Shown piece after piece: positions 45,301 through 52,754 of a DNA stretch of 64,000 nt (its first letter is position 1; each line of letters starts with the position of its first letter). A program made the position numbers and the translations under genes. The notes below the pieces were generated by a model. The model made no database searches. It saw nothing but the letters and a program-made list of their open reading frames with translations, and was not told the DNA's origin. The stretch covers positions 186,001 through 250,000 of the forward strand of contig JACJXO010000003.1 of assembly GCA_020636645.1 (NCBI GenBank), read 5' to 3'. This stretch comes from Chitinophagales bacterium. Lineage in GTDB: Bacteria; Bacteroidota; Bacteroidia; Chitinophagales; BACL12.

Positions 45301-45782
45301 CAGACCCGCTTGTTTTAAGTACGGGCATTTCTTCCGGATTAAAATCGCTCGAATCAATAGCGTTTTCTGGTCGCAGTTACCGCACACCATTCGTATCGCT
45401 GGAGCCAAAGATCACTTACATTAACGGTGCGCAATACCGCATCAGCCTGTCATATCTGTATAAGAGCACCCAAAACGAAAGTGGTGCAGAAAGTCTGGAT
45501 AGTCATACCGGTTTGCTGGACCTGCGGTATAATGTTCCCGGCAACAGCACAGTAAGCAGCAGGATCAGCTATACCCTTGCTGACTTCAATGGTGTGGCAG
45601 ACAGTCCCGTTGGCTTCGCCCTGCTGGAAGGGCTGCAAGACGGACAAAATATTCTCTGGAATCTGCAGTTCGATAAACGCTTGTCTCAGGTACTGCAAAT
45701 GACCTTGTCTTATGATGGCAGAAAGACCGGCTCAGCTGATATTGTGCATACCGGTCGTGTGCAAATGCGTGCCATCTTCTGA
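42378..45782 (+). CDS. Very large outer-membrane beta-barrel protein, SprA-like in part
   Basis: An exported protein of at least 1134 residues. The N terminus MLLFAATAGFGQTG is a signal peptide without a basic region; reading 8 codons upstream to a CTG at 42,354 would restore it (LLKFRIIF). Near 120-200 the region GSLVRGLSFGNNQDVVLNSS, then a block on test inputs NNIPIQPEG and FDKVFIRLSKDKQSLTVGDF, recalls the type IX secretion channel protein SprA, though the protein is half its length. From about 500 on the sequence is a run of amphipathic strands with many Tyr/Phe/Trp, ending VQMRAIF as barrels do. Likely a porin-like channel; no partner genes adjacent. Confidence 0.8.
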   Translation: MLLFAATAGFGQTGNPQQHTYFPNSDSLKIDSLSLVPETVEVLCFFHGQVAAACTDSIDHWNATLYFSGDIPDSVQVKYQTFPYAFSSRWYHKDPDELRQADLDLTPYEIKANDRYDPFADLDGLQYSGSLVRGLSFGNNQDVVLNSSFNLQMSGMLQNDVEITAAITDNNIPIQPEGNTQQLQEFDKVFIRLSKDKQSLTVGDFDMIRPSDYFLNYYKRTQGALYEGGFQTARGDQIITTAGLASSRGIYTRQNLAVTEGNQGPYKLTGNNGELFIIVLAGTERIWIDGKLLTRGAENDYVIDYNAGEITFTPKQLINKDKRVQIEFEYSDKSYFRSVVTSNTSWTNPNEKTTYRLHVYSEQDSKNQPLDLTLDSAARAAMVAAGDDPAQAFIPGIDTAGFSTDRILYRLTDSLGYDSVFVYSTDPELAMYALSFTELGTNKGNYILSSTLANGRVYKWIAPVAGVPQGTAEPVILLRTPISRRMITIAADHKTGDHGTIGAEAAFTQNDLNTFSDAGNDDNTGLGTHVYYNHKTNLSDGKILEAGLDYEYITRDFQFIERYRPVEFNRDWNLQTTDKQPEHYAAAGISLSDSSGNRFQAGTSLYARETAYTGFRQSVNWTQYFHRWKLLAGSSLVNASDDSTSTTFLRPDLTFSRSFAKMNGLEAGFRYWAEHNRFSSADSLRSGAFYFDEYQAFIRTPDTSASQFYTEAIVRHDGLPEAGVFKRVNEGFIWNMGGNLPAGRNRLNWLLTWRTLDVLDTTLSQQQDESALLGRLQYGYTTRKGWLTSDIFYELGTGQEPKREYTFVEVEPGQGNYTWFDYNNDGLQQLDEFEVAIYADQATYIQVFLPTSEYIQANVSQFNYVLNLQPRAVWSDVQGIRDVIARFSLVSSMQLSRKVLDDGSFLSYAPVGTVADTQLVSSNAYWQSTLYFNRTNTRFGAEYTFLQTEGKVVLINGPETRDLTRQNITIRWKITDPLVLSTGISSGLKSLESIAFSGRSYRTPFVSLEPKITYINGAQYRISLSYLYKSTQNESGAESLDSHTGLLDLRYNVPGNSTVSSRISYTLADFNGVADSPVGFALLEGLQDGQNILWNLQFDKRLSQVLQMTLSYDGRKTGSADIVHTGRVQMRAIF

Positions 45783-45812
45783 AAGCAGTTTCTTCTGCCC
45801 TATCTTAGCTTC

Positions 45813-47729
45813 ATGCAATATCCCTATCAGATAGACTCTGCAGAGGCATATCAAAAAGCCTGGCAAAAAAGTGTAGAAGAGCCGGAACAATTCTGGTCTG
45901 ACATAGCAGGTGAATTTGTCTGGAAGAAGCAATGGGATAAAGTGCTGGACTGGAACTTCCGGGAACCAAAGATCAGTTGGTTTGCAGGTGGAAGACTGAA
46001 TATCACAGAGAATTGTCTGGACAGACATCTGGAAGAACGGGGCGATCAACCCGCAATCATCTGGGAGCCGAATGATCCTGCAGAACATCATCGCATCCTG
46101 ACCTACCGGCAACTGTATCATAAGGTCAATCAGTTTGCACACGTACTGCTCAACAATGGTGTGCAGCGTGGCGACCGTGTCTGTATCTATATGGGAATGG
46201 TACCGGAGCTTGCCATTGCCGTGCTGGCGTGTGCAAGGATAGGTGCCATTCATTCTGTCATTTTTGGTGGCTTCAGTGCACAGAGCATCGCTGACCGTTT
46301 GCAGGATGCACAGGCTCGTTTCATTGTTACCTGCGACGGCGCCTTTCGCGGAGGAAAAGATATACCGTTAAAAGATGTCATTGATGATGCACTCGTTACC
46401 TGTCCTTTTGTGGAACGTGTCATCGTGCTGACCCGCACAAGAACTCCTGTGTCTATGATCAAGGGCAGAGATGTATGGTGGGAAGAAGAGATCCACCGTG
46501 TAGAGACCATGGGCAATCCACCTGTTCCTGCTGTTGAAATGGATGCTGAAGACCCGCTGTTCATTTTATATACCTCCGGAAGTACCGGTAAACCAAAGGG
46601 TGTGGTACACACTGTTGCCGGATATATGATATGGACAACTTACACTTTTGTCAATGTGTTCCAGTATCAGCCCGAAGACATACACTTCTGCACGGCAGAT
46701 ATCGGATGGATCACCGGACATTCCTATATCATATACGGCCCTCTGGCTGCTGGTGCTACCACGCTGATGTTCGAGGGCATTCCTACCTGGCCGGATGCCG
46801 GAAGATTCTGGGATATAGTTGACAAATATCGGGTCAACATGCTCTATACAGCACCTACTGCCATCAGAAGTCTGATGAGCTTTGGCCTCGGACCCTTGCA
46901 AGACCATAAACTGGACAGCCTAAAGGTACTCGGAACGGTTGGCGAGCCCATCAATGAAGAGGCATGGCACTGGTATCATGACCATGTGGGCAAACGGAAA
47001 TGCCCTGTGGTAGATACCTGGTGGCAAACAGAAACCGGTGGTATCATGATTTCCAACATGGCAGGCATCACACCTGAAAAGCCATCTTACGCAACCTTGC
47101 CTTTACCCGGTGTTCAACCTGTTCTGGTAGATGAGAACGGACAGGAAATAACAGGTAATGAAGTGAGCGGAAATCTTTGCATTCGTTTTCCCTGGCCGGG
47201 GATGATCAGAACCACTTATGGTGATCATGAGCGCTGCCGCCAGAATTACTTTGCTACCTACGATGACCTTTACTTTACGGGTGATGGTTGTTACCGCGAT
47301 GAAAATGGCATGTATCGGATAACCGGACGGGTGGACGATGTGCTGAATGTAAGTGGTCACCGCATAGGTACCGCCGAAGTGGAAAATGCCATCAATATGC
47401 ACAACGGTGTGGTAGAGAGTGCAGTAGTAGGCTATCCTCATGATATCAAAGGCCAGGGTATTTATGCCTATGTGATCTTCAGTCATGAGATCAGTGAGGC
47501 CGACCTGACACGGCGTGATATTGCGCATACAGTTTCCAGGATCATCGGCCCGATAGCTAAACCTGACAAGATCCAGTTCGTTCCCGGGCTTCCCAAAACC
47601 CGTTCGGGCAAGATCATGAGAAGAATACTGCGCAAAATAGCTGAAGGAGAAACAACCAGCCTGGGCGATACTTCCACCCTGCTGGATCCTGGCATAGTAC
47701 AACATATTCTGGAAGGAAAAATACACTAA
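45813..47729 (+). CDS. acsA: Acetyl-CoA synthetase
   Basis: AMP-forming acetate:CoA ligase of 638 residues, the normal length. The adenylate motif YTSGSTGKPKGVVHT, the acetyl pocket and hinge block WWQTETGGIM, ITGRVDDVLNVSGHRIGTAEVE and the C-terminal PKTRSGKIMRRILRKIAEG with the acetylatable Lys are all present. It lies 30 bases after the large barrel gene and 4 bases before the KAS III-like gene, so the latter two are likely co-transcribed. Confidence 0.97.
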   Translation: MQYPYQIDSAEAYQKAWQKSVEEPEQFWSDIAGEFVWKKQWDKVLDWNFREPKISWFAGGRLNITENCLDRHLEERGDQPAIIWEPNDPAEHHRILTYRQLYHKVNQFAHVLLNNGVQRGDRVCIYMGMVPELAIAVLACARIGAIHSVIFGGFSAQSIADRLQDAQARFIVTCDGAFRGGKDIPLKDVIDDALVTCPFVERVIVLTRTRTPVSMIKGRDVWWEEEIHRVETMGNPPVPAVEMDAEDPLFILYTSGSTGKPKGVVHTVAGYMIWTTYTFVNVFQYQPEDIHFCTADIGWITGHSYIIYGPLAAGATTLMFEGIPTWPDAGRFWDIVDKYRVNMLYTAPTAIRSLMSFGLGPLQDHKLDSLKVLGTVGEPINEEAWHWYHDHVGKRKCPVVDTWWQTETGGIMISNMAGITPEKPSYATLPLPGVQPVLVDENGQEITGNEVSGNLCIRFPWPGMIRTTYGDHERCRQNYFATYDDLYFTGDGCYRDENGMYRITGRVDDVLNVSGHRIGTAEVENAINMHNGVVESAVVGYPHDIKGQGIYAYVIFSHEISEADLTRRDIAHTVSRIIGPIAKPDKIQFVPGLPKTRSGKIMRRILRKIAEGETTSLGDTSTLLDPGIVQHILEGKIH

Positions 47730-47733
47730 CAAC

Positions 47734-48798
47734 ATGCAGACAGTCATTACCGGAACCGGTTCCTATATACCTACTGAGGTCAAGACCAACAGAGACTTTA
47801 CCATTCATGATTTCTACGCAGAAAATCATACCCGCATCACCACCCCGCCCGAAGAGGTGACCAGCAAATTCCAGCAGATCACCGGCATTGAAGAGCGTCG
47901 GTATGCTGTACCTGAGCTGAATGCCAGCCAGATCGGTGCCATCGCTGCCCGACTTGCGCTGGAAGACAGTGGAGTTGATCCGGAAACACTGGATCAGATC
48001 ATCGTGGCACACAACTTCGGCGATGTGGTCAAACACACCATTCAGACAGATATTCTTCCTGCTCTTGCAAGCCGCATCAAACATGAACTGCAGATCAGCA
48101 ACCCCAATTGTGTGGCATATGACATCCTGTTCGGATGCCCCGGCTGGGTGCAGGGTGTGATCCAGGCCCACGCATTTTTCCAGTCAGGTATGGCCCGGAA
48201 AGCCCTTGTCATAGGTACTGAAACACTGTCTCGTGTGCTCGATATGTATGACCGCGACAGCATGATCTTCAGCGACGGAGCAGGGGCATCAGTTTTGGAA
48301 TATAAGAATGCAAACCACAGTGGCGTGCTCGGTTATTCTGTACAATCACATTGCATGGATGAGGCTTATTATCTCTATATGGGCAAGTCCAATTTTCCGC
48401 ATTCAGACCCGAGGGTTCGCTACATCAAAATGCACGGAAGGAAAGTGTATGAATATGCCATGAAATATGTTCCTATGGCGATGAAAGACTGCCTCGATAA
48501 AAGCGGTATTTCAATTGATGAGGTTAAGAAAGTATTCATCCACCAGGCGAATGAAAAAATGGATGAAGGCATCATCAAGGCATTCTATAAGCTGTATGAT
48601 CGAAAAGAAATTCCTGATCTTATCATGCCCATGAGCATTCACAAGCTGGGCAACAGTTCCGTAGCCACTGTCCCAACCCTGTTCGATCTGGTAAGACGAA
48701 ATGAACTGGATGATCACCACCTGGAAAAAGGCGATGTGGTGCTGTTTGCTTCAGTAGGTGCCGGCATGAATATCAATGCGGTGTGCTACCGTGTATGA
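47734..48798 (+). CDS. 3-oxoacyl-ACP synthase III (FabH)-like protein
   Basis: A thiolase-fold condensing enzyme of 354 residues. The Cys-His-Asn triad is intact: Cys135 in DILFGCPGWVQG, His270 in FIHQANEKMDEG and Asn307 in HKLGNSSVATVP. It is about 30 residues longer than FabH, mainly in the region around 15-45 and 90-125. The tight link with acetyl-CoA synthetase suggests an acetyl- or acyl-CoA primed condensation, but the product is unknown; a role in fatty acid start, arylpolyene-type or other secondary lipid is possible. Confidence 0.9.
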   Translation: MQTVITGTGSYIPTEVKTNRDFTIHDFYAENHTRITTPPEEVTSKFQQITGIEERRYAVPELNASQIGAIAARLALEDSGVDPETLDQIIVAHNFGDVVKHTIQTDILPALASRIKHELQISNPNCVAYDILFGCPGWVQGVIQAHAFFQSGMARKALVIGTETLSRVLDMYDRDSMIFSDGAGASVLEYKNANHSGVLGYSVQSHCMDEAYYLYMGKSNFPHSDPRVRYIKMHGRKVYEYAMKYVPMAMKDCLDKSGISIDEVKKVFIHQANEKMDEGIIKAFYKLYDRKEIPDLIMPMSIHKLGNSSVATVPTLFDLVRRNELDDHHLEKGDVVLFASVGAGMNINAVCYRV

Positions 48799-48801
48799 CC
48801 G

Positions 48802-49899
48802 TCAGACATTGAAGCGGAAGTGCATGACATCTCCGTCCTGTACAATGTATTCTTTGCCTTCTACCCGCAGTTTACCGGCCTCTTTGCAGGCTGCTTCACT
48901 GCCATACTGCACGTAGTCATTATAGGCGATAACCTCAGCACGGATGAATCCTTTTTCAAAGTCCGTATGGATGACACCTGCTGCCTGTGGTGCTTTCATC
49001 CCGCGGGTGATGGTCCAGGCTCGAACCTCCTTCTCGCCCGCAGTGAAATAAGTGATCAGATTCAGGATATGATAGGCTGAACGTATGAGTTTATTCAGTC
49101 CGGATTCTTCCAGGCCTATTTCCTGCAGGAACATCTGGCGGTCTTCGTAGGTATCCAGCTGCGCTATCTCTGACTCTATTGCAGCAGATATCATGATCAC
49201 TTCTGCAGATTCATCGGCCACTGCGGCCTTCAGCCTTTCTACATGCTCATTACCCTTCAGAACATTCTTCTCTTCTACATTACAAACGTATATAACCGGC
49301 TTGGTGGTAAGCAGATAAAGACTGTCCAGCGTTTTCTTACCGTCATCATCCAACTGCAGGCTTCTGGCACTCTTCCCCTGTTCGAGATGCGATTTACAGG
49401 CCGACATCACCTCCATAAGTTTCTTCGCTTCCTTATCGCCGGTACCTGCTGCACGTTGGGTCTTGGCGATCCTGGAATCCAGTGTTTCCAGATCCTTCAG
49501 TTGCAGCTCAAAGTCTATGATCTCTTTGTCTCGAACAGGATCCACACTTCCGTCCACATGGACGATGTTGTCATTTTCAAAACACCTTACCACATGGATG
49601 ATGGCATCGGTCTCACGGATATTGGCCAAAAATTTATTCCCCAGCCCTTCTCCCTTACTGGCCCCTTTCACCAGACCGGCTATATCAACAAATTCAACTG
49701 AAGTAGGCAGGAGATTTTGAGGCTGAACCAATTCTGCCAGTTTGTTGAGTCGCTGATCAGGCACTGTTACCACACCCACATTAGGCTCAATGGTACAAAA
49801 AGGGAAATTGGCCGCCTGTGCCTTGGCATTACTAAGGGCGTTGAACAAGGTCGATTTTCCCACATTCGGCAGGCCTACTATTCCGCATTGAAGTCCCAT
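48802..49899 (-). CDS. ychF: Redox-regulated ATPase/GTPase YchF
   Basis: An Obg-family P-loop NTPase of 365 residues that prefers ATP and associates with ribosomes. It shows GLPNVGKSTLFNAL, FVDIAGLVKGASKGEGLGN, the coiled-coil insert at about 135-175 and the C-terminal TGS domain with GFIRAEVIAYNDYVQYGS. It converges with the KAS III-like gene, leaving 3 bases between stops. Confidence 0.98.
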   Translation of the reverse strand: MGLQCGIVGLPNVGKSTLFNALSNAKAQAANFPFCTIEPNVGVVTVPDQRLNKLAELVQPQNLLPTSVEFVDIAGLVKGASKGEGLGNKFLANIRETDAIIHVVRCFENDNIVHVDGSVDPVRDKEIIDFELQLKDLETLDSRIAKTQRAAGTGDKEAKKLMEVMSACKSHLEQGKSARSLQLDDDGKKTLDSLYLLTTKPVIYVCNVEEKNVLKGNEHVERLKAAVADESAEVIMISAAIESEIAQLDTYEDRQMFLQEIGLEESGLNKLIRSAYHILNLITYFTAGEKEVRAWTITRGMKAPQAAGVIHTDFEKGFIRAEVIAYNDYVQYGSEAACKEAGKLRVEGKEYIVQDGDVMHFRFNV

Positions 49900-49919
49900 A
49901 TTCTCTGTTTAAACGGCCG

Positions 49920-49927
49920 CAAAGATA
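49920..49927 (-). promoter_or_regulatory. Bacteroidota -7 box (TATCTTTG) for ychF
   Basis: Seen as CAAAGATA on the plus strand, 20 bases upstream of the ychF ATG. Confidence 0.5.
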
Positions 49928-50024
49928 CGTCATCTGCTTGCGCACCGGAACAAAATGATTAATTTAGGTACGGAAATTGTTAAACCAAACGTTATGCTAT
50001 CGGTCATTCCGATGGTCGGTTAAT

Positions 50025-50921
50025 ATGCGTAAACCCTCTGCCATACTGATCCTTGTACTTTCCGGCATCCTGTTGACGGTTTCCTGTGCCAGGGATGAGA
50101 TCCTGCATGAAAACCTTGTGGTGGACGGAAACACGCCTCCTCCATCCAACGGCATCTCCACCCTCCAGCTCAATAATTATATCAACAACCTGTACATAGA
50201 TCTGTTTGGCCGTGCTCCCACCGAAGGAGAACTGGAAGACCGGAGTGAATACCTCCGTACCAATAACTATAGTGAAGAAGCCCGTGGCACCATCATTGAT
50301 GAGCTGATGGAATCTTATGAATACTATAAGAACATCAACATCCTGACCACCCAGAAAATGCTTGTTGATGTGGACTCGATCACGGTTACCAATCAGATCG
50401 CCACATACGAATACATTATTTATCTGAATGAACTGGCCGGTGATACGCTGTATAATTATCTGATCGAATTCGAAGTGCAGAAGCTGACCGATCTGCTGCA
50501 GGCTCCGGTAGATCTGTATGAAGGAAGCATTGGTGTCAACGAATATTTCAGACGCTTCATCTATAACTATTACTACGATGAGGTAAACATGGGCAGTCTG
50601 AATTTTGTAGTATCCTGTTTTGAAAACCTGTTCCAGCGTTTGCCCACCGATGAAGAGACCAGTGATGGCATTGCCATGGTAGATGGTACATCCAGCCAGC
50701 TGCTGCTCATTGACGGCAGCTCCAAAGAAGATTTTGTTGACATAGTCACCAACCACCTGGAGTTCTACCAGGGGCAGGTAATTGAAGCTTATCATACCCT
50801 GCTTGCCAGAGAACCGAGCTCCTTTGAGATGTATGCAGACGGGTTGGATATGATGAGCGATAACCATTTCAATGCTGTCAAAAAGAAGATCCTTCAATCT
50901 GAAGAATATGCAGGTTTCTAA
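50025..50921 (+). CDS. Lipoprotein with three DUF4214/DUF1549-like modules
   Basis: A 298-residue predicted lipoprotein with a signal peptide ending in lipobox LLTVSC. After a short Pro-rich linker come three repeats of a helical module with the pattern aromatic-x2-L-x2-R-x-P-T/S-x2-E: YIDLFGRAPTEGE (about 55), CFENLFQRLPTDEE (about 210) and AYHTLLAREPSSFE (about 255), the last closing with ILQSEEYAGF. This pattern is found in DUF4214 and in planctomycete DUF1549 proteins. First gene of a six-gene overlapping operon; the next ATG lies inside its last codons. Start chosen for the signal peptide; the open frame begins 16 codons earlier. Function unknown. Confidence 0.8.
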   Translation: MRKPSAILILVLSGILLTVSCARDEILHENLVVDGNTPPPSNGISTLQLNNYINNLYIDLFGRAPTEGELEDRSEYLRTNNYSEEARGTIIDELMESYEYYKNINILTTQKMLVDVDSITVTNQIATYEYIIYLNELAGDTLYNYLIEFEVQKLTDLLQAPVDLYEGSIGVNEYFRRFIYNYYYDEVNMGSLNFVVSCFENLFQRLPTDEETSDGIAMVDGTSSQLLLIDGSSKEDFVDIVTNHLEFYQGQVIEAYHTLLAREPSSFEMYADGLDMMSDNHFNAVKKKILQSEEYAGF

Positions 50922-51426
50922 GTGGATAGTCGGCGCACTGGCGGTCACGCTGTTCTGGTCTTCCTGTAAAAAGGAGATCACACAGGAGATCATTTATGAT
51001 AACATCATTTACCAGATCGATACCGTGCCTGTCTATGATTCCAATCTGGAAAAAGACAGACTCAAAACTCCTCTGCAGTTCATCAGCAGTGTGTTCAGTA
51101 ATCTTTACTTCTCCAGCATCCCATCCAGTGTGCTGGACAACCTGGTGGTGTACCGCTTGTCAGTTGGCGACAAGAGTCTGGTGAACGAGCTGATCATCAA
51201 TGCCATGTTGCAGGATCCTGTGGTACTTGCCAATATTCCTACTGACGAGGAGATGCGACTTGATATAGATGATTTCATCTTTACCACCTACCTCCGGTTT
51301 TACCTGCGATATCCTACCGAATATGAGAAATATGAGCTGAAGAATATGATCGAAGAAAACACCGATCTTGATCCGGTAGAAATTTTCCGTGCCTTCCTAT
51401 TAAGTAACGAATACCAGTTCTATTGA
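50908..51426 (+). CDS. Lipoprotein with DUF4214/DUF1549-like ending
   Basis: A 172-residue predicted lipoprotein (MQVSKWIVGALAVTLFWSSC, lipobox WSSC). The C-terminal half carries a module like those in the previous gene: FIFTTYLRFYLRYPTEYEKY and the closing FRAFLLSNEYQFY. It overlaps the upstream gene by 14 bases and the DUF1501-like gene by 1 base (TGATG), so the three are translationally coupled. Start chosen to give a proper signal. Function unknown. Confidence 0.8.
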   Translation: MQVSKWIVGALAVTLFWSSCKKEITQEIIYDNIIYQIDTVPVYDSNLEKDRLKTPLQFISSVFSNLYFSSIPSSVLDNLVVYRLSVGDKSLVNELIINAMLQDPVVLANIPTDEEMRLDIDDFIFTTYLRFYLRYPTEYEKYELKNMIEENTDLDPVEIFRAFLLSNEYQFY

Positions 51427-52754
51427 TGAAAAGAAGGAAGTTTATCAGGAACCTGTCTATGGCAGCTGCCGGGGCGATAGCAGCTCCCTATATTCTGCCC
51501 TCCGGCCGATTGTTTGCTGCTTCGGGCAGCCGGCTTGTCAACCATGTAGTGCTGGTATTGTTTGGCGGTGGCATCCGCAACCAGGAAAGTGTGGAACAGC
51601 AATACCTGCTGAGTCAGGGTGCAGGCCCCGGTGGAAATGTAATGCGCAATATGCTCAATGGTGCGGCACCACCTTATGCACTGGTATATGAACCATGGAC
51701 ACCGATACTTCCTGAACCATTGGCCAACAGTGGTACCCTGTTCAAACACATGCGCTATGAACAAGGCCCTACTGGTCACTTCAACGGGCATAGTGCAGTA
51801 CTAACAGGTCATTACAACGAGACCAGTCTGAACCTGAACATCAATCCGGAATACCCCACCGTATTTGAATATTACCGGAAGCATTCATCGCCTGCCAGGA
51901 ATGCTGTCAATGCCTGGTGGCTGTCTATGGACCTGGGGCCTTACCCGGCGCTGAATTACAGTCGCCACCCGGATTACGGACCGAACTATGGTGCTAATTA
52001 TATCAGTCCGCTCACCACATTCGGAGGCATCGGATATGATTATTTCAGTACCCTGAACACCTTGCATCCGGAAGAACTGGCCAGGTTGAATGACCTGCGC
52101 AGTTTCCTTGACAGCAACTTTGACAAATCCATCACTGATATACCGGGCATTGTCAATACCGCCGAAGACCGTGCTGAGATCCAGCAGTTCATCATTGACC
52201 TGCTGAATGGCAGCATCCCGGTAGAATATCCGTTACCCGGTGGTGTGAGCCCTGATCAGATCAGCGGCGACCTGATCAACATTACCGCCGCCTGGCAGGT
52301 GCTGAACAGGTTCGAACCCGAGTTGCTGGTCATCAACACGACCAATCTGGACATATGCCATTCTGATTTCAGTTCCTACCTGAGTTTGCTGCACCGTGCT
52401 GACTATGGTGTTGGCTGGTTGTGGGACAAGATCCAGAGTCACCCGGTGCTGGCCAATGACACCATCATGATCTGCATACCTGAGCATGGCAGAAACGCAG
52501 AACCCAATGCCATCCTGGACAGCAACGGTTTGTTTGCCTATGACCATACCAGTGATGAGAACAGCCGGGATATTTTCGGACTGATCGTTGGCCCTGCGGG
52601 TATTGTAAACCAGGGTCATGTGATCGGCTCGCCTGAAGAAGCAGCAGGTCAGGCCATTGACATAGTACCCACCATCGCCCATATTCTGGGCTTCCATGAC
52701 GAACTTCCGCCATTCATGTTGAGCGGCAGCGTGCTGGAGGGCGCCTTTGTATGA
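51426..52754 (+). CDS. Tat-exported DUF1501/alkaline-phosphatase-fold protein
   Basis: A 442-residue protein. The N terminus MKRRKFIRNLSMAAAGAIAA is a twin-arginine-type signal (RRKF). The body resembles DUF1501 and the alkaline phosphatase superfamily: VVLVLFGGGIRN at the usual first-strand position, TGHFNGHSAVLTGHY, and the C-terminal LDICHSDFSSYLSLLHRADYGVGWLWDKI, IPEHGRN and DIVPTIAHILGF blocks. The first metal Asp of the superfamily appears replaced by Gly, and no Ser/Thr nucleophile stands out. Third gene of the operon; overlaps neighbours by 1 and 4 bases. In planctomycetes DUF1501 genes accompany DUF1549/PSCyt1 genes; here the pieces are separate lipoproteins. Confidence 0.82.
   Translation: MKRRKFIRNLSMAAAGAIAAPYILPSGRLFAASGSRLVNHVVLVLFGGGIRNQESVEQQYLLSQGAGPGGNVMRNMLNGAAPPYALVYEPWTPILPEPLANSGTLFKHMRYEQGPTGHFNGHSAVLTGHYNETSLNLNINPEYPTVFEYYRKHSSPARNAVNAWWLSMDLGPYPALNYSRHPDYGPNYGANYISPLTTFGGIGYDYFSTLNTLHPEELARLNDLRSFLDSNFDKSITDIPGIVNTAEDRAEIQQFIIDLLNGSIPVEYPLPGGVSPDQISGDLINITAAWQVLNRFEPELLVINTTNLDICHSDFSSYLSLLHRADYGVGWLWDKIQSHPVLANDTIMICIPEHGRNAEPNAILDSNGLFAYDHTSDENSRDIFGLIVGPAGIVNQGHVIGSPEEAAGQAIDIVPTIAHILGFHDELPPFMLSGSVLEGAFV

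Noticed and set aside
50004..50993. 329-codon open frame on the minus strand
   Set aside because: Antisense to the first lipoprotein gene of the operon. It has no signal, no family resemblance and no neighbouring minus-strand gene; the plus-strand frame has a proper signal peptide and overlaps.
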